From: Negadavirga shengliensis
GTDB lineage: Bacteria > Bacteroidota > Bacteroidia > Cytophagales > Cyclobacteriaceae
DNA length: 64,000 nt
Assembly (NCBI RefSeq): GCF_042652345.1
Contig: NZ_JBHSJJ010000011.1
Span: forward strand, 1 to 64,000
Reading direction: 5' to 3'
The notes beneath the pieces are model-generated. The model was not told the DNA's origin and did not search any database. It saw only the letters and a list, made by a program, of their open reading frames with translations. Below, piece by piece: positions 1-9,249 of the stretch. Each line of letters begins with the position of its first letter. Position 1 is the stretch's first letter. Position numbers and translations under genes: made by a program.

Positions 1-454
1 CCTTTTATTTACAAATAAATAACTAAACAAATATGGGGAAAAAACTACGCAATTCCTCCAAGGAGGAATTACGCCGTCCTCAAAAACCTGTTTGTCAGCA
101 GGTTAGTCCTTAAGTTAACGGAGGTGGAAGCAAATGCGGGACAAGTTATAACCATTGAAAAACAATTATAAACAGATGACATTGGAGGACATGAGGAAGG
201 GGAGGTTTTTTATTGGTTGTCGTGGTTGTCGTGGTTGGGAAGTGGAATTTGGTTGCTTCTTAGGTGTTTGCGGAAGCCAGCAGTTTGAGAACCAAATATT
301 TGTCCACGGATCCCGAATCAAGTGCCGAACAAGTTATGACCATTGAGAAAAAATTATAATCATATGAAATCGAGCATGACGGAATCGTCACACGGAGGGA
401 TGATTATCTATCATGCGAGATTCCATATGACAATTAAGGAACAATTATAAACAT
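1..454. repeat. Gene-free left edge with three near-copies of a leader segment
   Basis: No convincing gene lies here. A segment containing AACAATTATAAACA followed by an ATG-like triplet occurs three times, near 136-190, 323-372 and 427-465. The third copy carries the start codon of the following amidohydrolase. The first two share more upstream sequence (GACAAGTTAT or AACAAGTTAT) and sit about 185 bp apart, as after a tandem duplication. A short perfect palindrome (AATTCCTCCAAGGAGGAATT) lies at 51-70. A 63-codon open frame at 155-346 has no recognisable features and is probably not a gene. Confidence 0.5.
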
Positions 455-1822
455 ATGAAATCATTGACAATTGCATTACTGATGGTGGCTTGGGCATGTG
501 GCCCCGGTGGCCGTAAGGCTGATCTGTCAGAACACAGTACGGTATTCGAAAACGTCAACATCATTGACGTCACGGACGGCAATATTCAGAAGGGACATGT
601 AGTTGTAGAAGACTCGCACATCTCTGCCATCTACTTGGACGAAGACATCACCGATTGGGGCAGCGCCCAGGTAATCCCATCCGAAGGAAAATACCTGCTT
701 CCCGGTCTGGCTGAAATGCATGCCCATATACCTTCCCTTGAATGGAATGACCCCTTGATAGCAGAAACGTTGTTTCTATATCTTTCCAACGGGGTTACCA
801 CCATCCGGGGTATGCTGGGCAACCCCGTCCACCTTGAATTAAGGGAGAAAGCCAACCAAAAAGAAATCCTCAGCCCGCGGATTTATACTTCCAGCCCCTC
901 CCTAAACGGGAACACCGTGAGAACTCCCGAGGAAGCCAGAAGCCAAGTAAAAGCCTATGCCGAAGCAGGTTATGATTTTCTGAAACTGCACCCCGGCATC
1001 AGACTCCATGTATTTGATGAAATCGTGAAGACTTCCCGGGAAACAGGGATTCCCTTTGCCGGTCATGTTTCCAACCTGGTGAGGATCCGGCATGCGCTGC
1101 AAAACCGATACCAGACAGTGGACCATGTGGACGGGTTTTTGGAAGGGCTTGTTCCCGAAGAAACAGGGGTTAATCCGATAGAAAACGGCTTTTTTGGTTA
1201 TAATTTCACGGACCTCGCCGATACGTCCAATATCGGGGAACTGGTTGCCCTGAGCAGGGAAAACGGTGTGTGGATAGTGCCCACACAAGCATTGTTCGAC
1301 AGGTGGTTTTCACCCACACCGGCGGATGAACTTGCGAAAGAGGAAGAAATGAAATACATGTCCCCGGAGACGAGAAAAAATTGGCTGGAAAGCAAAAACA
1401 ACCTTACAGAAAATGACAGTTATGACCCCGAAAAATGGGAAAGGTTCAATCAAATCCGGTATAGGTTGATCCGCGCCCTCCATGAAAACGGGCAGGGCCT
1501 GCTGTTGGGATCGGATGCCCCCCAGGTATTCAACGTCCCGGGATTCTCCATCCACCATGAACTTCAAGGTATGCTGGATGCCGGTTTAAGCCCGCTTGAG
1601 GCCATCCAGATAGGATCTATCAATCCAGCCAGGTTTTTTGAAGGTAATTTCGGGCAGGTAAAAGAGGGCATGGAAGCAGACCTGATTCTTGTGGACGATA
1701 ATCCCCTGGAAAACATTGAAAATCTACGAAACCCTGCCGGCGTAATGGCCCGGGGACAATGGATTGACCGGGAAACGATCCAGCAAAAACTCAGCGATAT
1801 TGAGCAAAAATACAAAGAGTAA
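455..1822 (+). CDS. Amidohydrolase family lipoprotein
   Basis: This 455-residue protein belongs to the metal-dependent amidohydrolase superfamily (imidazolonepropionase/prolidase-like branch), which hydrolyses amide or ester bonds in small molecules or peptides; the substrate cannot be told. The N-terminus is a short signal peptide ending in a lipobox (AWAC, Cys15), so it should be anchored in an envelope membrane. The catalytic barrel shows the first metal pair HAH (89-91), Lys177 in FLKLH, His204 in GHVSN, His224 in DHVDG and the late catalytic Asp354 in LGSDAP. The C-terminal beta-sandwich ends with the usual EGMEADLILVDDNPL segment. The ATG at 455 is the only start that retains the signal peptide. 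It is monocistronic and followed by a strong terminator. Confidence 0.9.
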   Translation: MKSLTIALLMVAWACGPGGRKADLSEHSTVFENVNIIDVTDGNIQKGHVVVEDSHISAIYLDEDITDWGSAQVIPSEGKYLLPGLAEMHAHIPSLEWNDPLIAETLFLYLSNGVTTIRGMLGNPVHLELREKANQKEILSPRIYTSSPSLNGNTVRTPEEARSQVKAYAEAGYDFLKLHPGIRLHVFDEIVKTSRETGIPFAGHVSNLVRIRHALQNRYQTVDHVDGFLEGLVPEETGVNPIENGFFGYNFTDLADTSNIGELVALSRENGVWIVPTQALFDRWFSPTPADELAKEEEMKYMSPETRKNWLESKNNLTENDSYDPEKWERFNQIRYRLIRALHENGQGLLLGSDAPQVFNVPGFSIHHELQGMLDAGLSPLEAIQIGSINPARFFEGNFGQVKEGMEADLILVDDNPLENIENLRNPAGVMARGQWIDRETIQQKLSDIEQKYKE

Positions 1823-1831
1823 AAATTCAAA

Positions 1832-1866
1832 AAGAGGCTGTTCCGAGTGATGACAGCCTCTTTTTT
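1832..1866 (+). terminator. Rho-independent terminator after the amidohydrolase gene
   Basis: A hairpin with arms GAGGCTGT and ACAGCCTC, loop of about 11 bases, is followed by a run of six T. It lies directly after the stop codon of the amidohydrolase and before the convergent rhodanese gene. Confidence 0.8.
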
Positions 1867-1895
1867 ATGTCAGTTTTTCAGTTCACTCCCCAGGT

Positions 1896-2219
1896 TTATT
1901 TTTCCTGGTTCACATACGCATGGAGGTTTTGGGAGGTCCCACCGTTGATTACATTTCTAAAACCATTCTGTTCCAAAATGGCTTTTGCCTGGCCGCTCCG
2001 GTTACCGCTTCTGCAGAAGACCACGATACTTTTCTTGTCTTTGAATTTCTCCAACTCACCTTGGAGTCTGTTCAAGGGAATATTTACGGACCCTTTTACC
2101 TTGTCCGCCTCAAATTCGTAGGGCATCCGTACGTCCACCAGAAATGCCCCCTGTTGTATAGCTTCGCCCAGCTTGCTGTTTTCCGTGCGGGCGAAAAGAT
2201 TTCCGAATATTTCAAACAT
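1896..2219 (-). CDS. Single-domain rhodanese-like protein
   Basis: A 107-residue protein made of one rhodanese domain. Rhodaneses move sulfane sulfur through an active-site cysteine persulfide. The active-site loop CRSGNRS is present with Cys69, preceded by the usual beta strand (SIVVFC), and the N-terminal part has the LVDVR.P.EF signature. There is no signal peptide, so it is probably cytosolic. The gene stands alone between the amidohydrolase (convergent) and the ABC1 kinase gene (same strand, about 180 bp away). Family assignment is firm; the sulfur acceptor is unknown. Confidence 0.9.
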   Translation of the reverse strand: MFEIFGNLFARTENSKLGEAIQQGAFLVDVRMPYEFEADKVKGSVNIPLNRLQGELEKFKDKKSIVVFCRSGNRSGQAKAILEQNGFRNVINGGTSQNLHAYVNQEK

Positions 2220-2399
2220 CGCTTCGATTTTTAATTTTTATACAAAGCTAGTTTGAAGAAAAGAGACAGACTGTAATATTTGTTACACAGGGGATGACGT
2301 TGGTTTTGTCTTCCATGCTGCCCTTAAAACAGAACCGGTTTGTATGTCCCCCTAATATCCCGGCAACTCCCCCGTTATTTTTCCGGGGGGCATTTTTTT

Positions 2400-3725
2400 C
2401 TAAGCTTCTCTCAGCCAGGCCGGTTTAGTGGTACTAACATGGGCCTGCAGCTGGTTCAATAACGTATAGAGTCCAAAATAAGTCCTGTTGATGTACAGTC
2501 CATGCCTGGACCCGCGGGCCTGTTTGGATTTTTTAAACATGCTGTCATTGGAAATCCTTTCCCCCAGACTGAATATCTGTTGAAAATAGCCGTCGTCCGC
2601 AAAATCAAACCTGTCTGCATGGAAAGGCTTGCCCAAAAGGGAAATCATCTCCTTGAAGACATTGATAAAATAGGTTTTCTCGGTGTCGCTGTCCTTTTCA
2701 GATACAAATTCAAGATCATAAAATATGCGGTTCAGTTCGTCATCCCTGATCAACAGATCCTTTTTGATCAGGGAAAAGTATCCCTGGTAAAAATCCTCCG
2801 GAATCACCTTTACACATCCGAAATCAATAACGGCCAGCCTTGTGCTTTCCTGGATGATGAAATTGCCCGGATGGGGATCCGCATGTACCTGCCTCAGTAC
2901 ATGCACCTGATGGTGGTAAAAATCCCACATGGCCTGTCCTATCCTGTTCCTTTCTTCTTGGGTAGGGGATGTGCCCAGCCACTCCCTGATATGCTGCCCC
3001 TGCATCCAGTCCATGGTAATGATTCCAGGGCTGCTCAGATGCTCATAGTATTTGGGGAAACTAAGATCGGGAATGTGACTGCAGGCTTCTGAAATTTCTT
3101 TGCTTCGCCTCACTTCCAATTCATAATCGGTTTCTTCCAGCAGTCTATCCTCCACTTCCTCCATATAGTGATCCAACTCCCTTTCACTCATATTCAATAA
3201 CCGCAAGGCAAAAGGCCTGACCAGCTTCAAATCGGAACTGACGCTGCCGGCCACACCAGGATACTGTATTTTCACCGCGAAGGTCCGCCCATCCTTAGTG
3301 GCTCTGTGCACCTGTCCCATAGAAGCCGCGTTTACCGCCGAAGGGGTAAACGTATCAAAAAGTGATTCCGGGGCGGCATCAAAATATTTCTTAAAGGTCT
3401 TCACCACCAGAGGGTATGAAAGCGGAGGTGCACTGTACTGGGCCATGACAAACTTGTCCTGATAGGCCCTGGGCAACATGTTTTTATCCATGGCCATCAT
3501 CTGGGCCACTTTCAGGGCACTGCCTTTCAATTCACTTAACGAATTATAAATATCGGTGGCATTGTTCCGGTGCAGATCTTCTTTGCTGAGGGAAGGGTCC
3601 ATCACCTTTTTGGCATAATGCTTCATATAATTTCCCCCTACCCTCGCACCGGTGCGGATAAACTTCGCCGCCCGCTGCACTTTGGACACAGGAATCCTGT
3701 CCTGCTCTTTCATCTTGCCGGTCAT
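2400..3725 (-). CDS. ABC1/UbiB (AarF) family atypical kinase
   Basis: This 441-residue protein belongs to the ABC1/ADCK/UbiB atypical kinase family, whose members are linked to isoprenoid-quinone or lipid metabolism. The family N-terminal signature appears as KGSALKVAQMM (67-77). The nucleotide-binding lysine lies in VKIQYPGV (151-158), the catalytic loop is HADPHPGNF (281-289) and the metal-binding DFG is at 301-303. No membrane segment is obvious at the C-terminus, and the protein is shorter than E. coli UbiB. The upstream TetR-family gene ends 3 bp before this start, so the two are almost certainly co-transcribed; TetR plus ABC1 kinase is a recurrent pair. The natural substrate is unknown. 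Confidence 0.9.
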   Translation of the reverse strand: MTGKMKEQDRIPVSKVQRAAKFIRTGARVGGNYMKHYAKKVMDPSLSKEDLHRNNATDIYNSLSELKGSALKVAQMMAMDKNMLPRAYQDKFVMAQYSAPPLSYPLVVKTFKKYFDAAPESLFDTFTPSAVNAASMGQVHRATKDGRTFAVKIQYPGVAGSVSSDLKLVRPFALRLLNMSERELDHYMEEVEDRLLEETDYELEVRRSKEISEACSHIPDLSFPKYYEHLSSPGIITMDWMQGQHIREWLGTSPTQEERNRIGQAMWDFYHHQVHVLRQVHADPHPGNFIIQESTRLAVIDFGCVKVIPEDFYQGYFSLIKKDLLIRDDELNRIFYDLEFVSEKDSDTEKTYFINVFKEMISLLGKPFHADRFDFADDGYFQQIFSLGERISNDSMFKKSKQARGSRHGLYINRTYFGLYTLLNQLQAHVSTTKPAWLREA

Positions 3726-3728
3726 GGA

Positions 3729-4394
3729 TTATCGGGATTGAAACAAAAATTTGGCAAAATCCACGAAAGAATCCACGGCACTCTTGCCCATCAGGTCAAA
3801 AGCCAGGTTGACGGATTTTTCAATGGCGGCATCGGTTTTCTCAAATCCCGGGGACGTGTCTTTGATCCAAAACCGGAAGACAAATATCAACTGTAGCCAA
3901 AGGGCTTCGTCATATTTGTCAGAGATATAGGGTCTGTCCGCAATTTCTTCTGTCTCCTTTCCTTCAAGAATGACTTCTTTGACAAAGTCCCTGAACTTTT
4001 CCTTGAAACCTTTCCATTCTGAAGACGTGGGGATCGGGACAACCGGTTTATCCCCATAAACAGCCAAAAGATAACTCCGCTTCTTTTTCAATTCTTCCAC
4101 CCAGGTAAAGAAAAAACCCAGCAGTTTTTCCCTGGCAGTATAAGAGGGGTACACCTCCTGGGATTCCAGGTCAGCCTTGGTGTGGTCAAATATCATTTCC
4201 CAGACAGCATTCTTAATCCCCTCAAATGAAGTGAAATATTCATAGAAGACCTCTTCTTTCATTTTAAGCCCCTTGGCAAACTTGAAAACGGATACCGGTT
4301 CTTCGCCGTTTTCAAGCACATGTTCCACATAGCCCTCTATGATTTTGGACCGCTGGTCTGTATTTCTGGATTTGCTTTGATTTTTTTCTGTCAT
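3729..4394 (-). CDS. TetR/AcrR-like transcriptional regulator
   Basis: A 221-residue protein with an N-terminal region (about 10-60) that reads as a TetR helix-turn-helix: an IIEGYVEHVLENGE helix followed by a VSVFKFAKGLKMKEEVFYEY segment. The rest is an all-helical ligand-binding domain of the Bacteroidota type. It sits 3 bp upstream of the ABC1 kinase gene and probably controls that pair, a usual role for TetR repressors. The N-terminal helix-turn-helix is less canonical than in typical TetR proteins, so the regulator call is good but not certain. Confidence 0.75.
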   Translation of the reverse strand: MTEKNQSKSRNTDQRSKIIEGYVEHVLENGEEPVSVFKFAKGLKMKEEVFYEYFTSFEGIKNAVWEMIFDHTKADLESQEVYPSYTAREKLLGFFFTWVEELKKKRSYLLAVYGDKPVVPIPTSSEWKGFKEKFRDFVKEVILEGKETEEIADRPYISDKYDEALWLQLIFVFRFWIKDTSPGFEKTDAAIEKSVNLAFDLMGKSAVDSFVDFAKFLFQSR

Positions 4395-4584
4395 TTTTGA
4401 TGCAAATGATTTATTATTACCCTTTCAACAATACCAAGCCTAAAGAGGTTTAGGTTTTAGGATAAATAATTTCAGGACGAACAGGCAGATACTGGAATTA
4501 TTTGACCGCCATAAGTGGTTAAAAAAATTAATCATCCTCTTGTAATGATTTTACGTAAATAAGAAGGATCAAATAACGAAGCGT

Positions 4585-5913
4585 ATGGGTCAGTTGAGAA
4601 AAATTAACTTCTTACTCCTTACATTGGCACTGGTAGTACCTCTTTTTTCCTGTAATCCAGAGGAAGAAAACCCCCTTCAAATCAATAAAAAGGTCAAGGA
4701 GGCCATTTTTGAAAGCATGCAGGAATGGTATTATTGGAATGATGCGCTTCCCGCCACCATTGATGTCAACCAGTTCAACAGTAATGATGAGTTGCTGTTT
4801 ACGCTGATGTACCGCCAACTTGACCGGTGGTCCTACCTCACCACCCGGGAAGCATTCAATAAATCCTTTACCGGACAAAACGCAGGACATGGATTTGGTT
4901 TTGGCATCGGCCCCGATGAGGGTCTTTACGTTTCCTTTGTGTACGAAAACTCTCCCGCCGGCAAAGACAACTGGAAAAGGGGCTGGGAAATCATTGAAGT
5001 CAATGGAAAACCCATCTCCAGCTATAAAGTCGGCAACGGTTATAATTTCCAGTTGGGACCCAATGAACCGGGAATTTCCAACAGCTTCACTTTTAGATTG
5101 CCGGATGGCACCACCACTACCCGCACCAACACAAAAGCCGAATACCAATCCAATTCGGTCCTTCACAAGGAAGTAATTGATACGGGACAAAAGAAGATCG
5201 GTTATTGGGTGTACAACAGCTTTAAAGCCACATCCGGCATCAGCCCCGCTAAAAGCCTTGAAGTGGACGATGCCCTTGCTTTTTTTGAAGAAGCGGGTAT
5301 CCATGAACTGATCATGGATCTGAGATACAATGGCGGCGGATCCGTGAATGTGGCTGAACAGATCATGAATCAACTGATACCACAGGGGAATTCCGGCAAA
5401 TTGATGTATACCAATGCCCTCAATGACGACAAAGCCAACTTCAATGAAGAATACAATTTTGAGAAAAAAGGCCAGCTGGAGCTCGAAAGGATCGTTTTCA
5501 TTACTTCCAGAGGTTCTGCTTCTGCCAGTGAACTGATCATCAACTGCCTGGTACCCTATATAGAGGTGGTCTTAATCGGTGAGCAAACTTATGGCAAGCC
5601 TGTGGGCTCTTTCCCTTTGTCCCAGTTTAACCGCACCCTGGCAGACAATGACGTGGAATTGGTGCCTGTCACCTTTGCCATTGCCAATGCCAATGGCCAA
5701 GCGGAATATTATGATGGCTTCCCTGTAGATTTTGTTGCCGCGGACGATCCCACCAGAGACTGGGGAGACCCGGAAGAGGTAAGGTTCAAAGCCGCCTTGG
5801 ATTACCTGATGTATGGCAGCGTGGGACCCAGTGCCAGGCAACTCTACAAAGACCATGGCTGGGCCATGATTGACAACTTTAAAGGCCTGGAAAAAGAGTT
5901 CCCCGTCTATTGA
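4585..5913 (+). CDS. S41 family peptidase (C-terminal processing type), lipoprotein
   Basis: A 442-residue serine protease of family S41 (tail-specific/CtpA-like). A signal peptide ends with the lipobox LFSC (Cys23), so it is probably tethered to the periplasmic or outer-membrane face. A divergent PDZ-like domain occupies roughly 95-170 (segments GFGFGI, EIIEVNGKPI). The peptidase core follows, with the LRYNGGG loop (247-252), the catalytic Ser region SASASE (311-316) and the catalytic Lys338 in GEQTYGKP. The ATG at 4585 precedes a complete signal sequence. The gene is monocistronic with a roughly 190 bp upstream gap. The natural substrate is unknown. Confidence 0.9.
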   Translation: MGQLRKINFLLLTLALVVPLFSCNPEEENPLQINKKVKEAIFESMQEWYYWNDALPATIDVNQFNSNDELLFTLMYRQLDRWSYLTTREAFNKSFTGQNAGHGFGFGIGPDEGLYVSFVYENSPAGKDNWKRGWEIIEVNGKPISSYKVGNGYNFQLGPNEPGISNSFTFRLPDGTTTTRTNTKAEYQSNSVLHKEVIDTGQKKIGYWVYNSFKATSGISPAKSLEVDDALAFFEEAGIHELIMDLRYNGGGSVNVAEQIMNQLIPQGNSGKLMYTNALNDDKANFNEEYNFEKKGQLELERIVFITSRGSASASELIINCLVPYIEVVLIGEQTYGKPVGSFPLSQFNRTLADNDVELVPVTFAIANANGQAEYYDGFPVDFVAADDPTRDWGDPEEVRFKAALDYLMYGSVGPSARQLYKDHGWAMIDNFKGLEKEFPVY

Positions 5914-6024
5914 TTTTTATTGAGCTCTGTTCCATGGTGGAAATACGGAGGAGGCTGTATCATATCGGATAAAAGAACCCTTCAAGGGTTCAAAACCCTT
6001 AAAGGGCTTTTGCAGCCTAATTTA

Positions 6025-7023
6025 TCAATTATAAATTTCAATCGTGCCGGAGCTCACTTCGCCTTTTATGGTGTGGGCAGACCCGTTTACAATTTTAAGG
6101 GATCCGGAGGATTGGCTTTCGCCCACCCTGGCTTTTCCGCTGCCTGTGCTGATATCATAATTAAAAAGGCTGAGGTCGGTATCGGTCTGGATGGAAATCT
6201 TGCCTGATGAAGTCTTCAGAAACGTATATTCACTCAATCCGGTATGTTTGGCTCCTACCTGTCCCGACGATAAAACAACGCTCCCCAAAGCCTCCACCCG
6301 GTCCATTTCAATTTTACCGGAACTGAGTTTTGCCTCCAAGAATCCGTGGATATTGTAAAAATCCATTCTGCCACTGGATGCTTCAGCGTGGAGATTGCCT
6401 TCGAGATGACGAATGCCAAGCTTTCCCGAAGAAACCGTCGCTTCCGTATCCCCTTCCAGGTATTCTGCATAGATTTCTCCGGATCCAGCAGTTAGGTGGA
6501 TTTCATCCGCTGTAATATTTCTGGCCTCCACCTTTCCGGAGCCTACCTGCAATTCGGTGACATCATTGACCACATTTTCCGCCAGTACCTTGCCGGAACC
6601 CGCCACCATACTCAGTTTAATTGACTCGGGACCGGTAAGATGTATATATCCTTCTGACCTGACCCTGCCCAAGGTGCCTCTGGATTTAATCTTGACAATC
6701 AACCGGTTACCCACGGTTTGATAGACAATCTCATAAGCACTGCTGGAGGTGGATTTTAGAAAAGCATCCAACTGTATTTCCTCCAGATCCGGATCACCCG
6801 CATAAGTGGCTTCCAAAAAAGCGGCATCCACTTCTACCACATCAATCCCTGTAAACTCTTCCTGTATATCCGACACCACCTCCATCGGCCCATCCAGGCA
6901 GGAAGTTAAAAACAACGTGGCAGCCACCAAGGTCAAGGCCGCTTTGCCTGAGGGAATTATGATTTTGTTGGGAAAATAAAAATCCCATATTTTATTTTCC
7001 TTGCTTTTTGTATCTGTTTTCAT
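6025..7023 (-). CDS. Head-GIN/DUF4097-like beta-solenoid lipoprotein
   Basis: A 332-residue protein with an N-terminal hydrophobic stretch and a lipobox (LTSC, Cys42). The body is a repetitive beta-rich structure in which short GSGK, GSGE, SSGK and SSGQ turns recur every 20 residues or so from about residue 150 to the end, as in head-GIN (DUF2807) and DUF4097 proteins. Such proteins are surface or envelope putative adhesins with no known enzymatic role. The N-terminus before the hydrophobic core is longer than usual (about 25 residues), so an internal start is possible, but no better ATG is seen. It is convergent with the S41 peptidase gene and divergent from the apiose-type operon. Confidence 0.8.
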   Translation of the reverse strand: MKTDTKSKENKIWDFYFPNKIIIPSGKAALTLVAATLFLTSCLDGPMEVVSDIQEEFTGIDVVEVDAAFLEATYAGDPDLEEIQLDAFLKSTSSSAYEIVYQTVGNRLIVKIKSRGTLGRVRSEGYIHLTGPESIKLSMVAGSGKVLAENVVNDVTELQVGSGKVEARNITADEIHLTAGSGEIYAEYLEGDTEATVSSGKLGIRHLEGNLHAEASSGRMDFYNIHGFLEAKLSSGKIEMDRVEALGSVVLSSGQVGAKHTGLSEYTFLKTSSGKISIQTDTDLSLFNYDISTGSGKARVGESQSSGSLKIVNGSAHTIKGEVSSGTIEIYN

Positions 7024-7143
7024 TGATCGGTTATATTAAAATTCCGGTTGTGAATCAGAATTTTCTTCTCCAATCCAATGCCAAATGAATAAACCTCTTT
7101 TTTTACGCGATAAACGCAGATTTTAACCCTTACAAACTTAAAA

Positions 7144-7163
7144 AATGTCCAAAAACGGACATG
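7144..7163. promoter_or_regulatory. Short dyad in the divergent intergenic region
   Basis: The sequence contains the inverted repeat ATGTCC and GGACAT separated by six bases. It lies about 120 bp upstream of the beta-solenoid lipoprotein and about 210 bp upstream of the sugar permease gene. It could be an operator for either gene; nothing else supports this. Confidence 0.3.
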
Positions 7164-7371
7164 TATCCGGCTTATTTCGGACACGAGCGTTCAAAATACG
7201 CCGGCATTTTTCCGGAAGAAACTGTTAAAACAAAGCGACCTGCCGCCGGGCCCATGCGGGAGTCGGGCGGAGGCATTTTAAAAGACAGCTTTCCGCTCAA
7301 ATATGATGATCGTCCATCTAAATCATTATATTTATGGGATTGTACTTAAAACCAAAATAACCTTTTGATCG

Positions 7372-8388
7372 ATGACGCTAATCAACAGCTATCCTATTGC
7401 CATTTTCGCTTTTGTTATATGTATGGTCTGCTGGGGTTCCTGGGCCAACACACAGAAAATGGCCAAAAACTACCGCTTCGAATTGTACTATTGGGATCTG
7501 ATCCTGGGCTTAGTGATCACCGCTTTGTTGGCAGCGGTCACATTGGGTTCACTGGGTACAGAAGGAAGAACTTTTTGGGAAGATCTAGAACAGGCCACCC
7601 AGCTCAGCATCATTATGGCCCTTTTAGGGGGAATCGTCTGGAACCTGGGCAACCTCCTGTTGGTGGCGGGCATCGCCCTGACGGGACTGGCGGTGGCCTT
7701 TCCGATAGGCGGTGGCATAGCCTGGATCCTGGGAATAGCCTACAACTTTCTGCTGGAATACCTGGACAAGGGCACTACTGAAGGCTCCCCCCTGATATTG
7801 CTGGTTGGGGTCATATTCATCATCATTGCCATTGTTTTCTCCGCAAAATCCTATCGCAAGCTGGAAGCAGGCAAAACCAACCCTTCCTATAAGGGAATTG
7901 TGGTTTCCGTCATTGCCGGTGTTTTAATCGCCTTTTTTTATGGATTTGTGGTACAATCCATGGACAATGACTTTGTCGCAGGTGGCAGCGGCAGCCTCAC
8001 GCCTTTTACGGCAGTATTCTTCTTTTCCATAGGTACTCTTGTTTGCACGCTGATAGCCAACCCCTTTTTCATGAGATATCCTGTAGAGGGCCCGCCCGTA
8101 AGTATGAAGGGCTATGCGGGTGCCAGCATGAAGGAACATGCGGCGGGGTGGGCCGGGGGCGTTATCTGGATGAGCGGCATGGTATTGAGTTTTATGGCCG
8201 TGGGTGCCGGAAGCCCCGCCATATCCTATGCCCTCAGCAACGCCGCTCCTGTGGTGGCCGCCATTTGGGGGGTGTTCATCTGGAAAGAGTTTGCCAAGGC
8301 CAGGGAAACAACCGGCAAGCTTCTGGGAGGGATGTTTCTTTTTTACCTCATCGGGCTGGTCCTCATCGTATTGTCAAAGCTGCTATAA
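7372..8388 (+). CDS. GRP-type sugar/ureide permease of the DMT superfamily
   Basis: A 338-residue integral membrane protein with about ten hydrophobic segments. The N-terminal CWGSWANTQK motif and the following YYWDLILG are typical of the glucose/ribose porter (GRP) and ureide-permease-like branch of the drug/metabolite transporter superfamily; the second half has FPIGGGIAW and VVAAIWGVFIWKEF. It should move a small polar metabolite across the inner membrane. As first gene of the operon, ending 2 bp before the next gene, the likely cargo is apiose or an apiose-containing product, but this is context inference. An overlapping reading frame of the next gene extends into this one; it is not used. 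Confidence 0.85.
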   Translation: MTLINSYPIAIFAFVICMVCWGSWANTQKMAKNYRFELYYWDLILGLVITALLAAVTLGSLGTEGRTFWEDLEQATQLSIIMALLGGIVWNLGNLLLVAGIALTGLAVAFPIGGGIAWILGIAYNFLLEYLDKGTTEGSPLILLVGVIFIIIAIVFSAKSYRKLEAGKTNPSYKGIVVSVIAGVLIAFFYGFVVQSMDNDFVAGGSGSLTPFTAVFFFSIGTLVCTLIANPFFMRYPVEGPPVSMKGYAGASMKEHAAGWAGGVIWMSGMVLSFMAVGAGSPAISYALSNAAPVVAAIWGVFIWKEFAKARETTGKLLGGMFLFYLIGLVLIVLSKLL

Positions 8389-8390
8389 AC

Positions 8391-9209
8391 ATGGTCGGAT
8401 TGGGTTTGAGCACCTATACCTATACCTGGGCCATAGGGGTGCCGGGTAATATGCCCCAGCAACCTATGGATGCATTTGGTTTATTGGAATTGGCCACGAA
8501 ATACCATATCAACCGGGTACAGATTGCCGATAATATCCCCTTAAATCAGTTATCGGAAACAGAACTCGAAAGACTAAAGCATTTTTCTGACAGCCGCCGT
8601 ATTCAAATTGAAGTGGGGGCCAGAGGACTTTATCAAGAGAAAATCGACAAATACCTTGAACTGGCGGCGTACTTTGGTTCTCCCTTCCTCCGCTTTGTCA
8701 TTGACGAAGGAACTTACCGTCCCCCACTGGATGAAATCATCCAGCTCATCCAGCAAAACCTTCCAAAATTTGAACGGGCAGGCATTCCACTCGCCATCGA
8801 AAACCATGACCGGCTTAAAGGCAGGGACCTCATCAGGATCATTCAACACACAGACCCCCATCTCGTCGGCATTTGCCTGGACACCGTGAATTCTCTGGGA
8901 GCCGGAGAAGGGCTGCAAGAAGTATTGCAGCAATTGGCTCCTTATACGTTGAACTTTCATATCAAGGATTTCAGCATACAGCGCAAAAGCCACCAGATGG
9001 GTTTCGAAGTGGTGGGCCAGCCTGCGGGCTCCGGCATGTTGGATATTCCTGAAATCATGCAGGTGCTCGATGATTTTCGAAAGTGCATTTCCTGTACTTT
9101 GGAGCTGTGGACCAGTCCGGAGAAAACCCTCGAAGACACCATCGCGAAAGAACGCGAATGGGCGGAAAAAAGTCTGAAATACCTGAAAACAGTTGGCATC
9201 ATCAATTAA
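8391..9209 (+). CDS. TIM-barrel sugar phosphate isomerase/epimerase family protein
   Basis: A 272-residue protein of the AP-endonuclease-2-like TIM barrel family that includes xylose-isomerase-like epimerases. Visible signatures are the N-terminal LGLSTYTYTWAIG, AIENHDR (the metal-ligand Glu of these barrels), GICLDTVNS with its Asp and FHIKDF with its His. The start ATG at 8391 was chosen because it begins the first barrel strand and lies 2 bp after the permease stop; a longer open frame upstream overlaps the permease out of frame. No characterised apiose pathway that I know requires such an enzyme, so its step is open: an isomerase or epimerase acting on apiose or on a pathway intermediate is possible. 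Confidence 0.85.
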   Translation: MVGLGLSTYTYTWAIGVPGNMPQQPMDAFGLLELATKYHINRVQIADNIPLNQLSETELERLKHFSDSRRIQIEVGARGLYQEKIDKYLELAAYFGSPFLRFVIDEGTYRPPLDEIIQLIQQNLPKFERAGIPLAIENHDRLKGRDLIRIIQHTDPHLVGICLDTVNSLGAGEGLQEVLQQLAPYTLNFHIKDFSIQRKSHQMGFEVVGQPAGSGMLDIPEIMQVLDDFRKCISCTLELWTSPEKTLEDTIAKEREWAEKSLKYLKTVGIIN

Positions 9210-9249
9210 AATAGCGATTTTAAAGCTTTCACTTAACCCGAATTGACCT

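Noticed and set aside
155..346. A 63-codon frame at the left edge.
   Set aside because: Its start coincides with one of the duplicated leader segments, and the protein has no signal, motif or neighbour support.
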